The notes: generated from the sequence alone by a model not told the origin. A stretch of DNA of 64,000 nt from Fragum whitleyi (GCA_948146395.1 OX411551.1:49782997-49846996), one strand, 5' to 3'. Numbered from the stretch's first letter, positions 44,336 through 56,590 are shown. Numbers and translations: made by a program.

Positions 44336-44750
44336 CCATACAATTAAGAACACTGTGAGATTGACAAGATGAATTATTTACGAATGATTTTGGGATGGAA
44401 TTGAAGGAATGTGTGGAGCGAGTTTTGAGTTAAATTCAAGGGAGGTAATCCAATATCGCTAATTGTGTTCAGGATGAACACAATTAGCTTAATTTATTAC
44501 CTCCCTTTAATGATATATGAATAAGCGTTCTACAAAATAGCTTACAAAATAGATAAAGTCTATGAAATTGTGGATATATTCTACCTTTTTTGTTTTGAAT
44601 TTAGTTATTAATCATTAAATAATAATAATCATAATAATAAATTATAAATAATTAATTATTTATTGTGATTTTGGAGCGTTTGTGAATGGTTTGAGTGAGT
44701 GTTTGGAATGAATGAATGGAGAGCTGAAAGAGCAATTAGAACAAAACAGA
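44336..44750 (+). mobile_element. TACAGTTAAC MITE, interrupted copy
   Basis: Left end ACAATTAAGAACACTGTGAG, then the central palindrome with an ATCGCTAATTGTGTTC/GAACACAATTAGC stem (44452-44495), an AT-only stretch, then GGAATGAATGAATGGAGAGC. The right terminus is lost. Confidence 0.68.
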
Positions 44751-44863
44751 ACAGAGCTATCCTTTGTTTTACCTACCTACTATAGTGTACAAGATGGGAT
44801 TATTACATTCAATCAAAATTCAAAAGTGAGGAAAGAATGGTTTTGATCGAAGTGAATAGAGGA

Positions 44864-44975
44864 TATTGAATGAGTGGTCATTGAATACTGAATTTATTGA
44901 ACGAGTCATCTATAAACAAATAAAAACGAGGCTGCGCCGAGTTTTTATCTGTTTTAGATGACGAGTTTAATAAGT
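44864..44975. repeat. Hairpin repeat shared with 29412-29530
   Basis: Nested arms AACGAGTCATCT and AGATGACGAGTTT surround AAATAAAAACGAGGCTGCGC..GAGTTTTTATCTG (44897-44969). Confidence 0.72.
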
Positions 44976-46243
44976 TCTGTATTTTATGAGCACAAATTTT
45001 ATATTCTGTTTATAATATGACCCGAATTTTAGCGAAAAATCGCCAAAATTCTTGAAATTCACTGTTTTAATTTTCCGCGAAACTTATAACGCCGTTTAAA
45101 AATGACGTCACCAAAAATAGGGAATGACGCCATTTTCGCGGTTACAAAATAGCGTTACTATTCGCTCTGAGCTCATTTGCATAATTATTCCACTAGTGTA
45201 ATAACACCCATGTATTATTAAAAATATTCAACGGGGTTATTTCACTCCGGCGACGTAGGTCATATAAACGTTGTTTCTACCTGTAGAACAGTATAGTCAC
45301 GTACCTTGTGAGAAGAAGGTTGCAGGGTTATATCCAAGGCCAGATTCTGCAGAAAGAAAGAGAGCATTTTTTATATCAAATAATATAATTCAAGTTAATT
45401 CCATCATTTTCTAAACATTCTGATTGGCTTAAATATAAGTTTCATTATCCAATGAAAACAATTGTAAGCTTATACACAAAGTAGTCTTAAAAATGTCTTT
45501 TTTTGAAGGTGTCTTAAATATTTTTTTTTTTTTTTTTTTTACATTTTTTTTAATCTTAAGATATGAAGCGAATATTTGTTGAGTTCATCAAAGTATTAAA
45601 CTGAAAACCTCATCGCATTAATTTATTGAATCCGCTTCGCGTTTTAACACAGTGTAATTAGGGTTTTAGTTTCCCACCTCGATGAATGAAACAAATACTG
45701 TATTCATGTCTGAAATAAATCATTTGTTTCAATGAACATCGGATCAAAAAGTATTTTGGCCAACAATGCAGGTTTTCTGGCGAATTATAACGGTATTGTT
45801 TAAACCAACGGCTTTGGAATGTCTCGTTATGTTACTTATAGAATAGCAATTTCTTACCGTTGTTTATTGAATATTTAACCAAGCTTCTGAGTTCGAGGGC
45901 TCAATAAATAATCCACGAGAGCTTGAGCAAGACACTAAGGAACTAAGAAATAATATTAGAGAAGCCAAGAAACATTTAAAATGTTCACTGTTCGGGTATA
46001 AAATGGGCGAATGAATTTGATTCCGACAAAGCAGCAATAATGGTTCTGGCGAAACGACAAACACTTTTGGTGTCGTGCATATATTTCTGGAAGTATGAAG
46101 CACTCTGTCCTTCCTTTAAAATCAAGATATGTTTTCCCTGCTCGTTAGACTGTTGCCTCAAATCCTTTGTGTACTAGGCAAAAAAAGACAATTTACATGA
46201 CCTACTGAGGGCTGTAGTGTCGTTATGAAACCATATAGAGGGT
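44976..46243. other. Spacer, nothing recognised
   Basis: Contains a T-run (45520-45540). A 79-codon - strand frame near 45864-46103 has a hydrophobic centre but no recognised domain. Confidence 0.4.
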
Positions 46244-46545
46244 AAAATGTCACTATTGAGCCGCCACCATAGCGGAGTTGGTAAGGCATAAGACTTACAA
46301 TATGAAAGTCTTGGGTTCGATCCCCGGCGGCGGCAAATATCCTTTCCGACGTTTGTTTCTCACCAATGGGTTTATAATCGCAAACCTATGATAGATAGCT
46401 GTCGGCGGCTAGAAAAGGCAGTAATGGTAGTACAGGTGAAAGAAATACCAGGAATCCATTGCTAGGTGCTCCGGCCACCGCGATATAACTGCGAAATTGT
46501 TGAAAGCGGTGTAAAACAAATTCAAACAAACAAAATGTCACTATT
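46244..46545 (+). mobile_element. tRNA-derived SINE with perfect 14-bp target-site duplication
   Basis: Full element 46258-46531 between direct repeats AAAATGTCACTATT (46244-46257 and 46532-46545). Head GCCGCCACC..GGAGTTGGTAAGGC..GGGTTCGATCC..GGCGGCGGC, body with GGTGCTCCGGCCACCGCGAT, 3' end GAAAGCGGTGTAAAAC and an AAAC-rich tail. Same family as 96-391. Confidence 0.92.
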
Positions 46546-46889
46546 ACATGAAACTTGAAAGCAATATCCGTCGGTTTATGGAGGGGTCTGTAGCGGATGA
46601 CAGTAGAATGAGGGTTTTATTGGTGGTCAAGGGACAAAGGTCGATTTCAAAAAATCACAGAAATAAATAAAATACATCGGAATCGGTCGTTAAAGGTTTC
46701 GTTCTTAAAGTAGTTCAAATATCACGAGTGACCAATGTCTGAGCTTAACACCCAAAACTGTCTTTAATTTATGTTCCTTTGATGATATATATGAGAAAAT
46801 ATTTGAGGGTAGCAACGCCTCGACAAGACGCCACATAGCACCTTTTTTTTATCTAGGCCGACACTTCTAGTGTTTTTTTTTTATAAATA

Positions 46890-47165
46890 TTATAATGGGT
46901 TTGAACGCCGCCTTCGATAGTTTTAAGTTTAAAATTTGACGACTTGTTACTTGTTTGTCAAAGCTTAGCTAGAACATTTCATCTGAGCCACTAGTCGCCC
47001 TTCTCTCTTAGCCGTATTACTCGCCCATTCAGTGAGAGACAAATGAAACTTATCACAATTATTTTTGTCAAATATGGGATAAAAGATGGCCGAGCCGGAG
47101 ATCGAACCCACAGCTCGATGATTTACCGACTGTTACCGACTGTCCTTACCGGGCTTTGCAGTTCT
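46890..47165 (-). mobile_element. tRNA-derived SINE, diverged
   Basis: - strand element with B box GGTTCGATC-like TGGGTTCGATCTCCGGC (from 47092-47110) and 3' end matching GGGTTTGAACGCCGCCTTCG. Weaker match than the other copies. It lies in or just downstream of the intron bounded by the donor at 47203. Confidence 0.55.
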
Positions 47166-47203
47166 AAACCAAACCGTTTGCGTTATGGAAAAAAAATACT
47201 TAC

Positions 47204-48325
47204 GCCCACCCTGAACGCCATTTAAATTGAAATTCATTCCTCCTTGGGTCTGGCCACTCGGTAGATTCATATTGTTCATAGATCCCCAATTGCCAAAGTT
47301 TATGTTGCTGTTGACCCCGGCACTCACTTGACCGTTTGGTCCGACGTTCACATTTCCACCAACTGACGAGCCGCCCGGTAAGTTTATGTTTGTATTTGCC
47401 CCACCAGACACCTGACCATTTGGTCCGACGTTCAAGTTGCCACCAATTGAGGAACCACCTGGAAGTTGCACATTTGTATTTACTCCGCCGGACACCTTAC
47501 CATCTGGTCCAACGTTCAAGTTGCCACCGATTGAGGAACCACCAGGGAGCTGTACGTTGGTATTTACTCCACCGGACACCTTACCATCTGGTCCAACGTT
47601 CAAGTTGCCTCCGATTGAGGAACCACCAGGAAGTTGTACGTTTGTATTTACTCCACCGGACACCTTACCATCTGGTCCAACGTCCAAGTTGCCACCGATT
47701 GAGGAACCACCAGGAAGTTGCACGTTTGTATTTACTCCACCGGACACCTTACCATCTGGTCCAACGTCCAAGTTGCCACCGATTGAGGAACCACCAGGAA
47801 GTTGCACGTTTGTTTTTACTCCACCGGACACCTTACCATCTGGTCCAACGTCCAAGTTGCCTCCGATTGAGGAACCACCAGGCAGTTGCACGTTGGCATT
47901 TACTCCACCTGAAACTTTACCATCTGGTCCCACATTGATGTGTTCACCCACGCTTGATCCGTCTTTAAAATTCATGGATGTACCGCTATTAAACTCTCCA
48001 TTATGGCCATCGAAGTTCGTGTTCAACATCCCTATACCGGTGTTAATGCTACTAGATCCACCATAGTCAACATTTCCTTTCGAATCCACTGCAACATTTC
48101 CGGATAAGGAAGAACCGCCTGGTAGGTTCAGTGTACCGTCAACTCCAGTTTTAACAACGCCATTCGGATCGACGTTTACACTCCCGCCAATAGTTGAACC
48201 ATCCGGAGCAATGTAGTGTGCGGATTCTCCTCCACTAACCTTACCATTTCCGTCAACATTCAGGTTACCTTTCAAATTGACTGAGCCACCAGAGTTTGAC
48301 GACATACGTTTCTTCTGTTGATGAC
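47204..48325 (-). CDS. Gly/Asn/Ser-rich repeat protein, large internal exon
   Basis: Open - strand frame without cysteine. Its centre is six nearly identical 28-residue units (VQLPGGSSIGGNL..VGPDGKVSGGVNTN), one diverged INLPGGSSVGGNV unit and several weaker ones towards the N-terminus. The DNA period is 84 bp (about 47340-47940). I do not recognise the family. Regular GSSxGGNxxV spacing would suit a beta-solenoid or matrix protein (inference). The exon ends at 47204 before donor GTAAGTAT (47203-47196), phase 1; the frame read past this point runs 23 codons into intron. A pyrimidine-rich acceptor CTCTCGCTTCTCAG at 48326-48339 precedes it, and the frame stays open upstream of the ATG at 48305, so this is probably not the first exon. 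No other exons were found and no signal peptide lies here. The opposite strand is also open over the repeats, only because the 84-bp unit is a multiple of three. Confidence 0.72.
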
Positions 48326-48351
48326 CTGAGAAGCGAGAGTTGGAATATGTT

Positions 48352-48755
48352 TACAGTTAATCAAATCGCGAAATTGACACTCATCTAGATTAAAACCACC
48401 CAAAATCATTCGCTCATCATTCATTCGAAACACTCACTTTAATTACTTGAAAACACACCAAAATAGTTAGTAAACGATTCTAAATCGCTTAAAATGATTA
48501 ATATTTCAATCAAATCGATCAAAATATTTCAAGTCTTTATTGGCTGACGTTGATTTTAAACGTCTGATTTGAACGTGAAGGTACAAAATAAAAAAAATGT
48601 AGATTTATTAAAGATAGGCCAAAAATATCGAAAATTAGACGAAATTATCAATAATGTTTACCTCATTTGAAAATCATTCAAAACTCGCTTCACACACTCG
48701 TTCAATTTCATTCCAAAATCATTCAAATATTCAATTTCTCGATGTTTCTTTCTTA
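48352..48755 (-). mobile_element. TACAGTTAAC MITE, variant interior
   Basis: TACAGTTAATCAAATCGCGA at the left. The interior has ATTGGCTGACGTTGATTTTA (variant also at 49540 and 57756). Ends near TTCAATTTCTCGATGTTTCT. It lies just upstream of the repeat-protein exon. Confidence 0.68.
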
Positions 48756-48814
48756 CAACTTTTTTTTCGATGACCAATTTTAGATATCTCGTTAGGATGA
48801 TGATAAATATGGTT

Positions 48815-49218
48815 TACAGTTAACAACATCTTGAATTTGACAAGGTGAATGATTTTGAAATGATTTTGGAATGAAATTGAATGAGTGTGTGGAGCGAGTT
48901 TTGAGTGAATCAAGATGAACAAAATTTGCGATATTGATTACCTCCCTTGAATAAAGTATGCATACAAGTTCTATAGATAGCTTCCTATTTTTCAAGAACC
49001 TATGAGACGCTTATAATTTGATTTATGTCAGTGAAATCCCGATTTTCTCTATCTAAATTAATTTTGTATGACTTTGTTGATTCTGTGTTTTTCAATGGGT
49101 TTGAGCGTTTTTGAATGGTTTGAGTGAGTGTTTGGAATGAATGAATGGAGCGCTGAATGAGCGTTTTAGAATGGTTGTGATTAAGGCGAATGTCAATTAC
49201 ACGATGTATCTAACTGCA
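48815..49218 (+). mobile_element. TACAGTTAAC MITE (404 bp, central palindrome half deleted)
   Basis: TACAGTTAACAACATCTTGA left, TTACACGATGTATCTAACTGCA right. Only the right arm of the central palindrome remains (GATGAACAAAATTTGCGATA..GATTACCTCCC). Confidence 0.82.
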
Positions 49219-49530
49219 AATTGACAGATTTTTAATTTTTCTTATAGTCTCTCTTGCTTTATATACCGAAAAGTCATCATCCTTGCTTGTTGGACGTGTG
49301 TAGGATTACAGTCTATATGACGTCATCACTGCGTCACATTTAACCATCTGGGCGTTCAAAAAGGGTTTTGATGTACATAACCTGTATTAATGCGAGAAAA
49401 AGAATGTTCCACTCGACTGTGATAGAGACAAGATCATCTTAACCTGATTTGGATAGGAAAGTTGCTAAGGTTAGCTAAATAACATTTCTTTTCTCTTTTA
49501 AGAATTCATAGTTAACAGGCGTACGTAACT
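49219..49530. other. Spacer, nothing recognised
   Basis: No signal identified. Confidence 0.4.
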
Positions 49531-49539
49531 GCAGCTCGA

Positions 49540-50025
49540 ATAAGCTGCATTTTCGATATTTGGATCATTCATCAACGAAATTTTTTGGAAAGAAGATTTA
49601 TTTCTTTTGCACACTTGCGTATTACTCGAAATGGTAGATATGCCTTTGAAGATCATTCAGATCATTCGCTAATATATACTCAAATCGATCCAAACGCTCC
49701 AAAATCCTTTGAAAACGTTTCGAAATCAATTAAGACGATCAATTTTCTATTTAAACTTATCAAATTATTCTACGATTTGATTGGCTGATGTGGATTTTAA
49801 AGTGTCTTATTGGTTCACGAAGACACAACAACGGTAAAATACGTATATTTTATCAAAGGGAGGTAAAACGCATAGTCAGTTTTGTTCATCTTGAACAAAA
49901 TTAGCGATGTTGGATAAACTCCCTTTAATTTCACTCAAAACTCGCTCCACACACTCATTCAATTTCAATCCATAACCATTCCAAATTCATTCATCACGTC
50001 AATTTCACGATATTGGTAACTGTAC
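49540..50025 (-). mobile_element. TACAGTTAAC MITE, variant interior, left end eroded
   Basis: Variant interior GATTGGCTGATGTGGATTTT, central palindrome from 49857 (GGGAGGTAAAACGCATAGTC..CTCCC), right end TTCACGATATTGGTAACTGTA. Confidence 0.72.
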
Positions 50026-50640
50026 GTCGGTAGGAATACTGACTATATTGCAGTCATGAATACTTTCAGAAACCATGTGCATATTGGAAACACCGTATCT
50101 CATTAGATTTTGTTTGAGAAAAGAGGATCACAAGCGAATCTTGAAAAGAAATGTAATTAAACAAGCGCTCGCGAGCTTAAGGTCTTTTGCTATTTTAGGT
50201 GACGTCAACATCAGTTTGTCGCACACAATTCGAGAACCACATTGTATTTACCGAAGAAAAAGCAATTTTGTACGTTTCAATCCGTTTTTGAAACGCATAG
50301 ATGAATTAATTTTATCTTATAACTATACAAATATCCGTATGATCAGTTTAAACATATTTTATTGCCATCTATGTACAAATATATAATCTACGTTATACCG
50401 CAAAAGTTCATAATAATCAGGCAAAGGGGTCTGGCCACAAGTTCTTCCAACTTAGATTCGGCCATTCCCCTTTGGAGGTATATACATAATTAATGTTTTC
50501 TGAATTTGTTCAATACGAGAAATGGCATAATAAATATGGAATAAGAATGAGAAAACAATGTGTCCAATTATGGAAGTAAATAGCCAAAGGTGAAAATTTC
50601 ATACTAGTTAATTAAATGTTTGAAGAAAGAAGAAAATCGC
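50026..50640. other. Spacer, nothing recognised
   Basis: A 103-codon + strand frame (50075-50386) has no domain, signal peptide or splice context; not called. Confidence 0.4.
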
Positions 50641-50866
50641 TTATTATGGGAATGTTCAGGAAATTTTGGGAGATGTTTAGAATGTTTATCAGTCAGTCGG
50701 GGTACAGGTCGCGATCACGGATCACACGAAATTTAAGCAAGTACTACTGCTCGACGTTAACATTTAAACCTTTCGGTTTCTTTGATAAAATTTTGAACAT
50801 ATAGAAATATTATTGAATTTTCTTCTAAACGTAATTGTGATGAACCATAAAGTAAGAGCCTCGAAC

Positions 50867-53176
50867 TTAGAGGATGGAAGCGGCGTAATTTGTGGAACAT
50901 TTTAATTCTTTCGGGTGTAAAGCGTGGACATTGAAAAAGATTGGATATCCACAAATACATTTCGGGTCAGGAGATAAATGGTTGATAAAAAGGTCAGAGT
51001 TAAGATTGCTACATTGGTTGCGTAATCTCGTGTGATAGACACAGAATTTTCTTTCTCCAACGAAATAATGACGCGGTACCTCGTGACTAGGAAACGTTCG
51101 CAACAATGAGGACTTGAATAAAGATAAGGAATCGACATGTTTTATAGAATTTGGAAGCTCGTTCCATAAGGTAACTGCTGATGGAAAGAATGACTTTTTA
51201 AATAATTCTGTTCTACAAGCGATTACATCAATATCATTAGCATTTCGCAGGGAATAACTTGTTCTATTGTTTACTTGTTGTGGGAATAGGTCAGAAATAT
51301 AATTTGGTGTAAGACCATTAACTATTTTATAAACAAGGACGAGTTTTTGGTATTTACGCCTATTTTCCAGACTTAGCCAGCCGATTTCTCGATAAATGTT
51401 GCCTAATGATGTAGATCTAGTTAGACCGGTTACAATTCTGGCTGCTTCTATTTGTATTTTTTCAAGAGAGTCTTTTTCGCGCATGCCACAGTTATCCCAA
51501 ACTACCGCCGCATATTCAAGAGTTGGACGCAAGAACGAAATATAAATTTGGTTCAGTGATTCCCGTCTGAGTTTGAACTTAACATTTCTCATCATTCCTA
51601 ATAATTTAGAGGCTGATCTAATTAAGTTATCGATATGTATTTTCCATTTTCCATTGTTACTTAGAGTTAATCCAAGATGCTTGTGATTATCTACAAATTT
51701 TACATTAACCATGTCGAATGGCAGATTCGGATTTTCTATGGGTGTATTTGAGAATAACATTGCCACTGTTTTTAAAGGATTAAAATCTACTAACCATTGC
51801 TCTGCCCATTTTGAGATCATGTAGAGGTCGTGATTTAAAATACCTTGGATATCAGATATATTTGTTGCTGAACAGGCCAATGATGTATCGTCTGCAAAAA
51901 GGCGGGTTATACTTAACAAATGTTCGGAGATATCATTTACGTATACTCAAAAGAGTAAGGGACCAAGTACCAAGCCTTGTGGAACTCCAGCATTTATTGA
52001 CCTTGACTTTGACCTAACTGCATTGACTACAACTGACTGCTTTCGGCTTGACAGATAATTTGTGAACCAGTTAAGAAGGGGTCCATTTATTCCGTATTGT
52101 CGAAGTTTGAATATAAGCCCTTTGTGCCAGACCCTATCAAAAGCTTTTGAGATATCACAAAAGACCATACAGAGGTTTTGCTTAGAATCAAGTGACGAAA
52201 CAATTTGGTGGTATATCTCTAGCAATTGATGAACTGTAGAATGGCCGCGAAGAAATCCTGACTGTTTTTCGTATAGTAAATTATTGAAATATAGATGGTT
52301 GTATACATGCTTATAAATACATCTTTCCATGAGTTTACCGATACAACTTAAAAGGGAGATAGGTCGGTAGTTAACCACTAGTGATTTGTCTCCCTTTTTA
52401 AAGATTGGATTTACGAGGGCCTCTTTCCAAGTGCTAGGAAAAACTTGAACTTTCAGAGATCAATTGAATAACTTTGAAAGTGGATAACATATACTTGTTT
52501 TCACATTTTTTAAAACCCTATGGCTTATTAGATCGGGGCCAGAAGCTTTATTGATTGATAATGTAGATATAACACCTTCTATTTCTTCTGAGGATAACGA
52601 AATACGTTCGAGTTTGCTATTAGTTTTTGGGGAAAATAGAGGCAGCTCTACATTTATATCGCTAATATTTGAGATTGACGAAAAATAGTTATTAAGACAA
52701 TCTGCCTTTTCTAAGTCCGAGCAATGAAGTATATCTTCATCATTTTCAACAGTTCTTAAAACGGGTATCGAGCCTTTATTTGAGTTAGAGTTTACAAAAC
52801 TTCGAAGATATTTCCAGTACTTTTGTCGATCATCGAGATGAAAATTTGACAAACAATCGTCAATGTGGTTAAAATAGCGTTCTTTCGCTGATTTTTTAAG
52901 GTTGTTCACTCGATTTCTTAAATTTTTGTATTTGTTCCAGTCATTGAGTCGACCCTTACTTAAAGCGATTTTCTTTTGTCGGTCTCGTCGTCTTGTCCAT
53001 CGTCTTATTTCAGAGTCGTACCACGGTTTGTCATTTGGTCTTATTGTAACTTCTTTTGATGGGATACATAGGGCCATAATTTGTAACAGTCTGTTAGTGA
53101 AGCGGTCACATCCGTCGTCAATGTCACAGTTGTCAAGGAAGTCCCAATTTTCTAAAATTATTAGTCGATTTAATTC
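50867..53176 (-). pseudogene. 5'-truncated LINE, reverse transcriptase ORF with two in-frame stops
   Basis: One - strand frame runs from about 53176 down to 50867 without a frameshift but with two TGA stops, at about 52460-52462 (FN*SLKVQVF) and 51944-51946 (PLLF*VYVND). Visible parts: a linker before the RT (NKASGPDLISHRVLK), NYRPISLLS, SGFLRGHSTVHQL, FCDISKAFDRVWHKGL (motif A), AGVPQGLVLGPLLF, then RLFADDTSLAC with an intact FADD box, the HLGLTL thumb motif, and a C-terminal CSNLNSDLF..CICG region. The AP-endonuclease domain is missing. RT motifs and the Cys-rich tail suit the jockey/CR1/I group; the exact clade is not settled. The 5' break falls in the palindromic element at 53170-53480. 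Confidence 0.88.
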
Positions 53177-53480
53177 ATATGATAACATCCCGTATGATAT
53201 TTTTTATGATATATCATAGTTATTTTTAGAACATGATATAATGTGATTATTTTTAGAAACTTGCATTTCAGTTAGAAACAACGGCGAAAACAAGACAAAT
53301 AGAGGTTATAAGATAAATATAAAACGTTCTTAGTGTATTGTATGAAAAAAATATCACACTCGGTTGTGAGAATTGATAATTGTCTCGGCAGAGCCTCGAC
53401 AATTTCCAATTCTCCCAACCTCGTTAGATATTTTTTTTCATATAATACACTAAGTACGTATTATATATAAAACTATAACG
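53170..53480 (+). mobile_element. Palindromic element with GC-rich centre (copy 2)
   Basis: Reverse-oriented match to 2531-2845: GATAACATCCCGTATGATAT, AACTTGCATTTCAGTTAG, GAGGTTATAAGATAAATATA, then palindrome arms TTAGTGTATTGTATG and CATATAATACACTAA around GGCAGAGCCTCG. It abuts the broken 5' end of the LINE pseudogene. Confidence 0.75.
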
Positions 53481-54060
53481 TGCCTTGTATGATTTGATTA
53501 TGCCATCCTACATGTGTGTAAGACAAGGATGGCTGTCTGTTATAGAAGGTAAGAGGTTTTCCCATCAATCTATATTACAGTACATGTTAGTTATATACAT
53601 GTTTTTTGATACGAAACAAAGATTACACATTAATTAATCAAGAACATGTTGAAGAAAACTATGCATATAAACGAAAGATAATCGTTTGTTTCCGTGTTTG
53701 TTTCCGTTTGGTTCATATCAAACTGAGCGAACAATAAAAGCTATGTTTTTCGCGAGTGGCGGAGCCACGAATAAAAATATAGCTTTAGTTGCTATCGACA
53801 GGAATGATCAATCGATCTTACTCTAAAAACAAACGATTTTTCTATTTCTTAAATGCAAAAAGAGACAAAACAAGAGGAACACGTAGACAAATTTTCTTTA
53901 CGCTCATCATTTTTCACGTGTTTGCTATGCAATGTCCATGATGACATCACTTTTGTAGCTCCGTTTAGACAACGATAGAATGATGAAAGAAAGCGGGCTG
54001 TGCATTTTTTAATAATTTCCCTTTTTAGGCGATGGGTTTATCAACTATTTTAACCTGTCG
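53481..54060. other. Spacer with one hairpin
   Basis: AAAGCTATGTTTTTCG and AATAAAAATATAGCTTT flank GAGTGGCGGAGCCACG at 53738-53785, another AT-armed stem with a GC-rich tip. Nothing else recognised. Confidence 0.5.
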
Positions 54061-54108
54061 TTATTTCTCAACAATCAATCGGTAAGCATTACTGAAATGC
54101 TCTATATT

Positions 54109-54272
<164 letters not shown>

Positions 54273-54539
54273 ATGTACCGTTGCATAGTTGACGAGGTGC
54301 TGTTCGAAGTTCAACAAATGGAATCAACTCATTCTGCAAAAGAATGTAAAAAGGATAGAAACTCGGAACATCTAAGTCACCCAATCATCGTTTGGTTTAA
54401 AAGTAAATTTACATTAAAATCGATTGGGAAGCAAGTTCTTCAACTGAAATTAATCTCTCTAAGTCTCGATAATGCTTCCTTGAGAACAAATCAATACTCG
54501 CGCCGAATGTGTGGCCAACGAATGAACTAGGATCGATAA

Positions 54540-54615
54540 CCGCTTCCTGGCATCGGACTCGGTACCACTTCGCCTAGAGGCAGGCGCTCTACCTCAAGAC
54601 CGCTGACATCACATT
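54540..54615 (-). repeat. tRNA-like SINE head fragment
   Basis: On the - strand: GTCAGCGGTCTTGAGGTAGA then GCGCCTGCCTCTAGGCGAAG, an A-box-like head seen in mollusc tRNA SINEs. The B box is eroded and no body was recognised. Confidence 0.5.
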
Positions 54616-54734
54616 GCTTTTTCGTGAAGTATTTTTAACATTAAGGCCCCAGGTATACCAGTGATGGTAGGAACTAGCGAGTGATTATAAAAAAAAACTA
54701 AGAATATTTAGAAGGTGTTTTCTTGGAAAACGGT

Positions 54735-55115
54735 TTCAATTATGAACACCGTGTAATAGACAAAAGAATGATTTAAGAATGATTTTGGTATGAATTTGAA
54801 TTAGTGCAATGAGTGATTTTAAATGAAATTAAAGGAAGATAATTCAAAATCGCTAATTCTATTCAAGACGAACAAAATTGGCGATATTTATTACTTCCCT
54901 CTACTAAAATGCATACGTGTTGGTAATAAAGATATCTTTCTGTGTCGTCGCGAAGAGGATTTTTCCAGCCAATTTGCGTTGAATGAAGATTTTTATCTTA
55001 TCATATTTGGCCATATTTAATTACCTCCATTTGATTTCATTCAAAAACTCACTCATCGCATTCATTCAATTTCATTCCGTACAATTCCAATATGATTTAA
55101 GTTGTCATTTGGATG
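54735..55115 (+). mobile_element. TACAGTTAAC MITE, diverged or composite
   Basis: ATGAACACCGTGTAATAGAC, the central palindrome ATCGCTAATTCTATTC..GATTATT and TTACCTCC, then a second part ending ATTCATTCAATTTCATTCCG. Both halves look like the same (GGAGCGAG) side, so two copies may be joined head to head. Confidence 0.55.
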
Positions 55116-55153
55116 ATGTACAAATGGATGAGGTTAAACATACACTAAAGAAA

Positions 55154-55345
55154 TACAGTTAAAACACCGTGAAATTGACAAGATGAATGATTTTGGAATG
55201 ATTTAATAATGAAATCGAATGAGCGTGTGGTGCGAGTTTTGAGTCAATTCAATGGGAGTTATCCAATATCGCAAATTTTGTTCAATATGAACAGTCCTTC
55301 AAAGATTGATCAATTTCTCGATTTCTCGATGTTTCTTATTGTAGG
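55154..55345 (+). mobile_element. TACAGTTAAC MITE, left half
   Basis: TACAGTTAAAACACCGTGAA through GGGAGTTATCCAATATCGCA, breaking off in the central palindrome and rejoining a TTTCTCGATGTTTCTTATTGTA end. Confidence 0.68.
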
Positions 55346-55511
55346 ATGCATTTTTTGAGAGATATTCCGTCAACGTCTTTCATATTTAACGTTTGTAAGG
55401 ACTAAGTTACTTAAATCTTACCAATTCAGTTACGAATATTTCTCCTTGTACATGTAAGCTGCCTTTAATTATGGAACAATCGTTGTTTTCTGAAAAGATC
55501 ATCATTACATG

Positions 55512-55880
55512 TATAGTTGGAAATATCATGAAATTGATAAGTCGAATGATTTTGGAATGAAATGAATGGGTGTGCGAAACCAGTTTTAAATGAAATTTGA
55601 AGGATGTAATCCAATAACGCTAGTTTCGTGTAAACTGGAGGAGATTATCGATATTTATTTTCCTACGTTTAAAAAGTCTACTTACTTTATGATATTTTTT
55701 TATTTTTGTTTCTTCGCTGACGCTTCCAAATTAATACCAGCTATGATTAAGATCATTAAGATATTGACATAGTGAATTATTGTAAACACGATTTTGGATT
55801 AAAATTGAATGAGTGCGGTGAGCGAGTTTGGTTTGAGATTGACGGAAGGTAATGCAAAATTGCTAATTTTATAAGCTATT
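55512..55880 (+). mobile_element. Two TACAGTTAAC MITE left-end fragments
   Basis: TATAGTTGGAAATATCATGA..GGAATGAAATGAATG (55512-55670) and a second eroded start at about 55764 (ATATTGACATAGTGAATTAT..GAGTGCGGTGAGCGAG). Confidence 0.5.
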
Positions 55881-56590
55881 TCTTTGAACAGAACCGCTCC
55901 ATTTCGTGTACAAAAGAACAGTCGTTTATTATACACAATGTAGTTACTATTTTGTTTATTACTTCATCTAAAAGCGAACCATATTTTAGCCTGTGAGTTA
56001 CCTTTCCAACAATTTTAAATGTGCTTCAAGTAAAGACTCTGGCCAGCCTGTGCATCTGCACAGTCTGACCAAGGTCTTCACTGTGCGCTTTTTAGAAAGA
56101 TAAGACCCAAAAGTGTCTTTAGAAAGTCAGGCAAACTTCTAATTTTACTACGTGGCAGTTTAAATTTGTTAATGTTGGCCCTTCATGCACATGTCAAATT
56201 GTTGGAAATGTAACTTTCAAGCTCATTTCAAAGAAAATGGTAACTGATTAGGCACAATTGTATAAAACTGTATGCTTAAAGACGATATATCTCATGTTCT
56301 CGCGTCAATGACTAAAAGTGAAAAAATCATATTCAAATGTCATCCCGTTTGACAATTCGATATAAATTTAAAACAGTTTCACTTAAGTCCCCCCCCCCCC
56401 CAAAAAAAAAAGAAATGATAAAGAAGAAATCAGGGAGTAAGGGCTCAGATCAGACTACACTTCTGCTCATGGTGATATTAGTCTATACTTTTTGTCAAAG
56501 CGCGGTGCACGGCAGAGATTTTCCGTCAACAGCGTAACACAATGAATGTAATTGTAACAAATCATTAAACCGAATCAGCAAATTCTAAAT

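Noticed and set aside
46260..46334. tRNA gene on the + strand
   Set aside because: The anticodon arm is abnormal (AAGACTT/AAGTCTT stem with an oversized loop). It is the head of a SINE with a 14-bp TSD.
47336..48066. Long + strand open frames rich in Pro/His/Arg over the repeat gene
   Set aside because: They exist because the 84-bp unit is a multiple of three and lacks stops on the other strand. The - strand frame has sensible composition and splice sites.
50075..50386. 103-codon + strand ORF
   Set aside because: No domain, signal peptide, splice context or repeat-protein character. Within chance length for this much AT-rich sequence.
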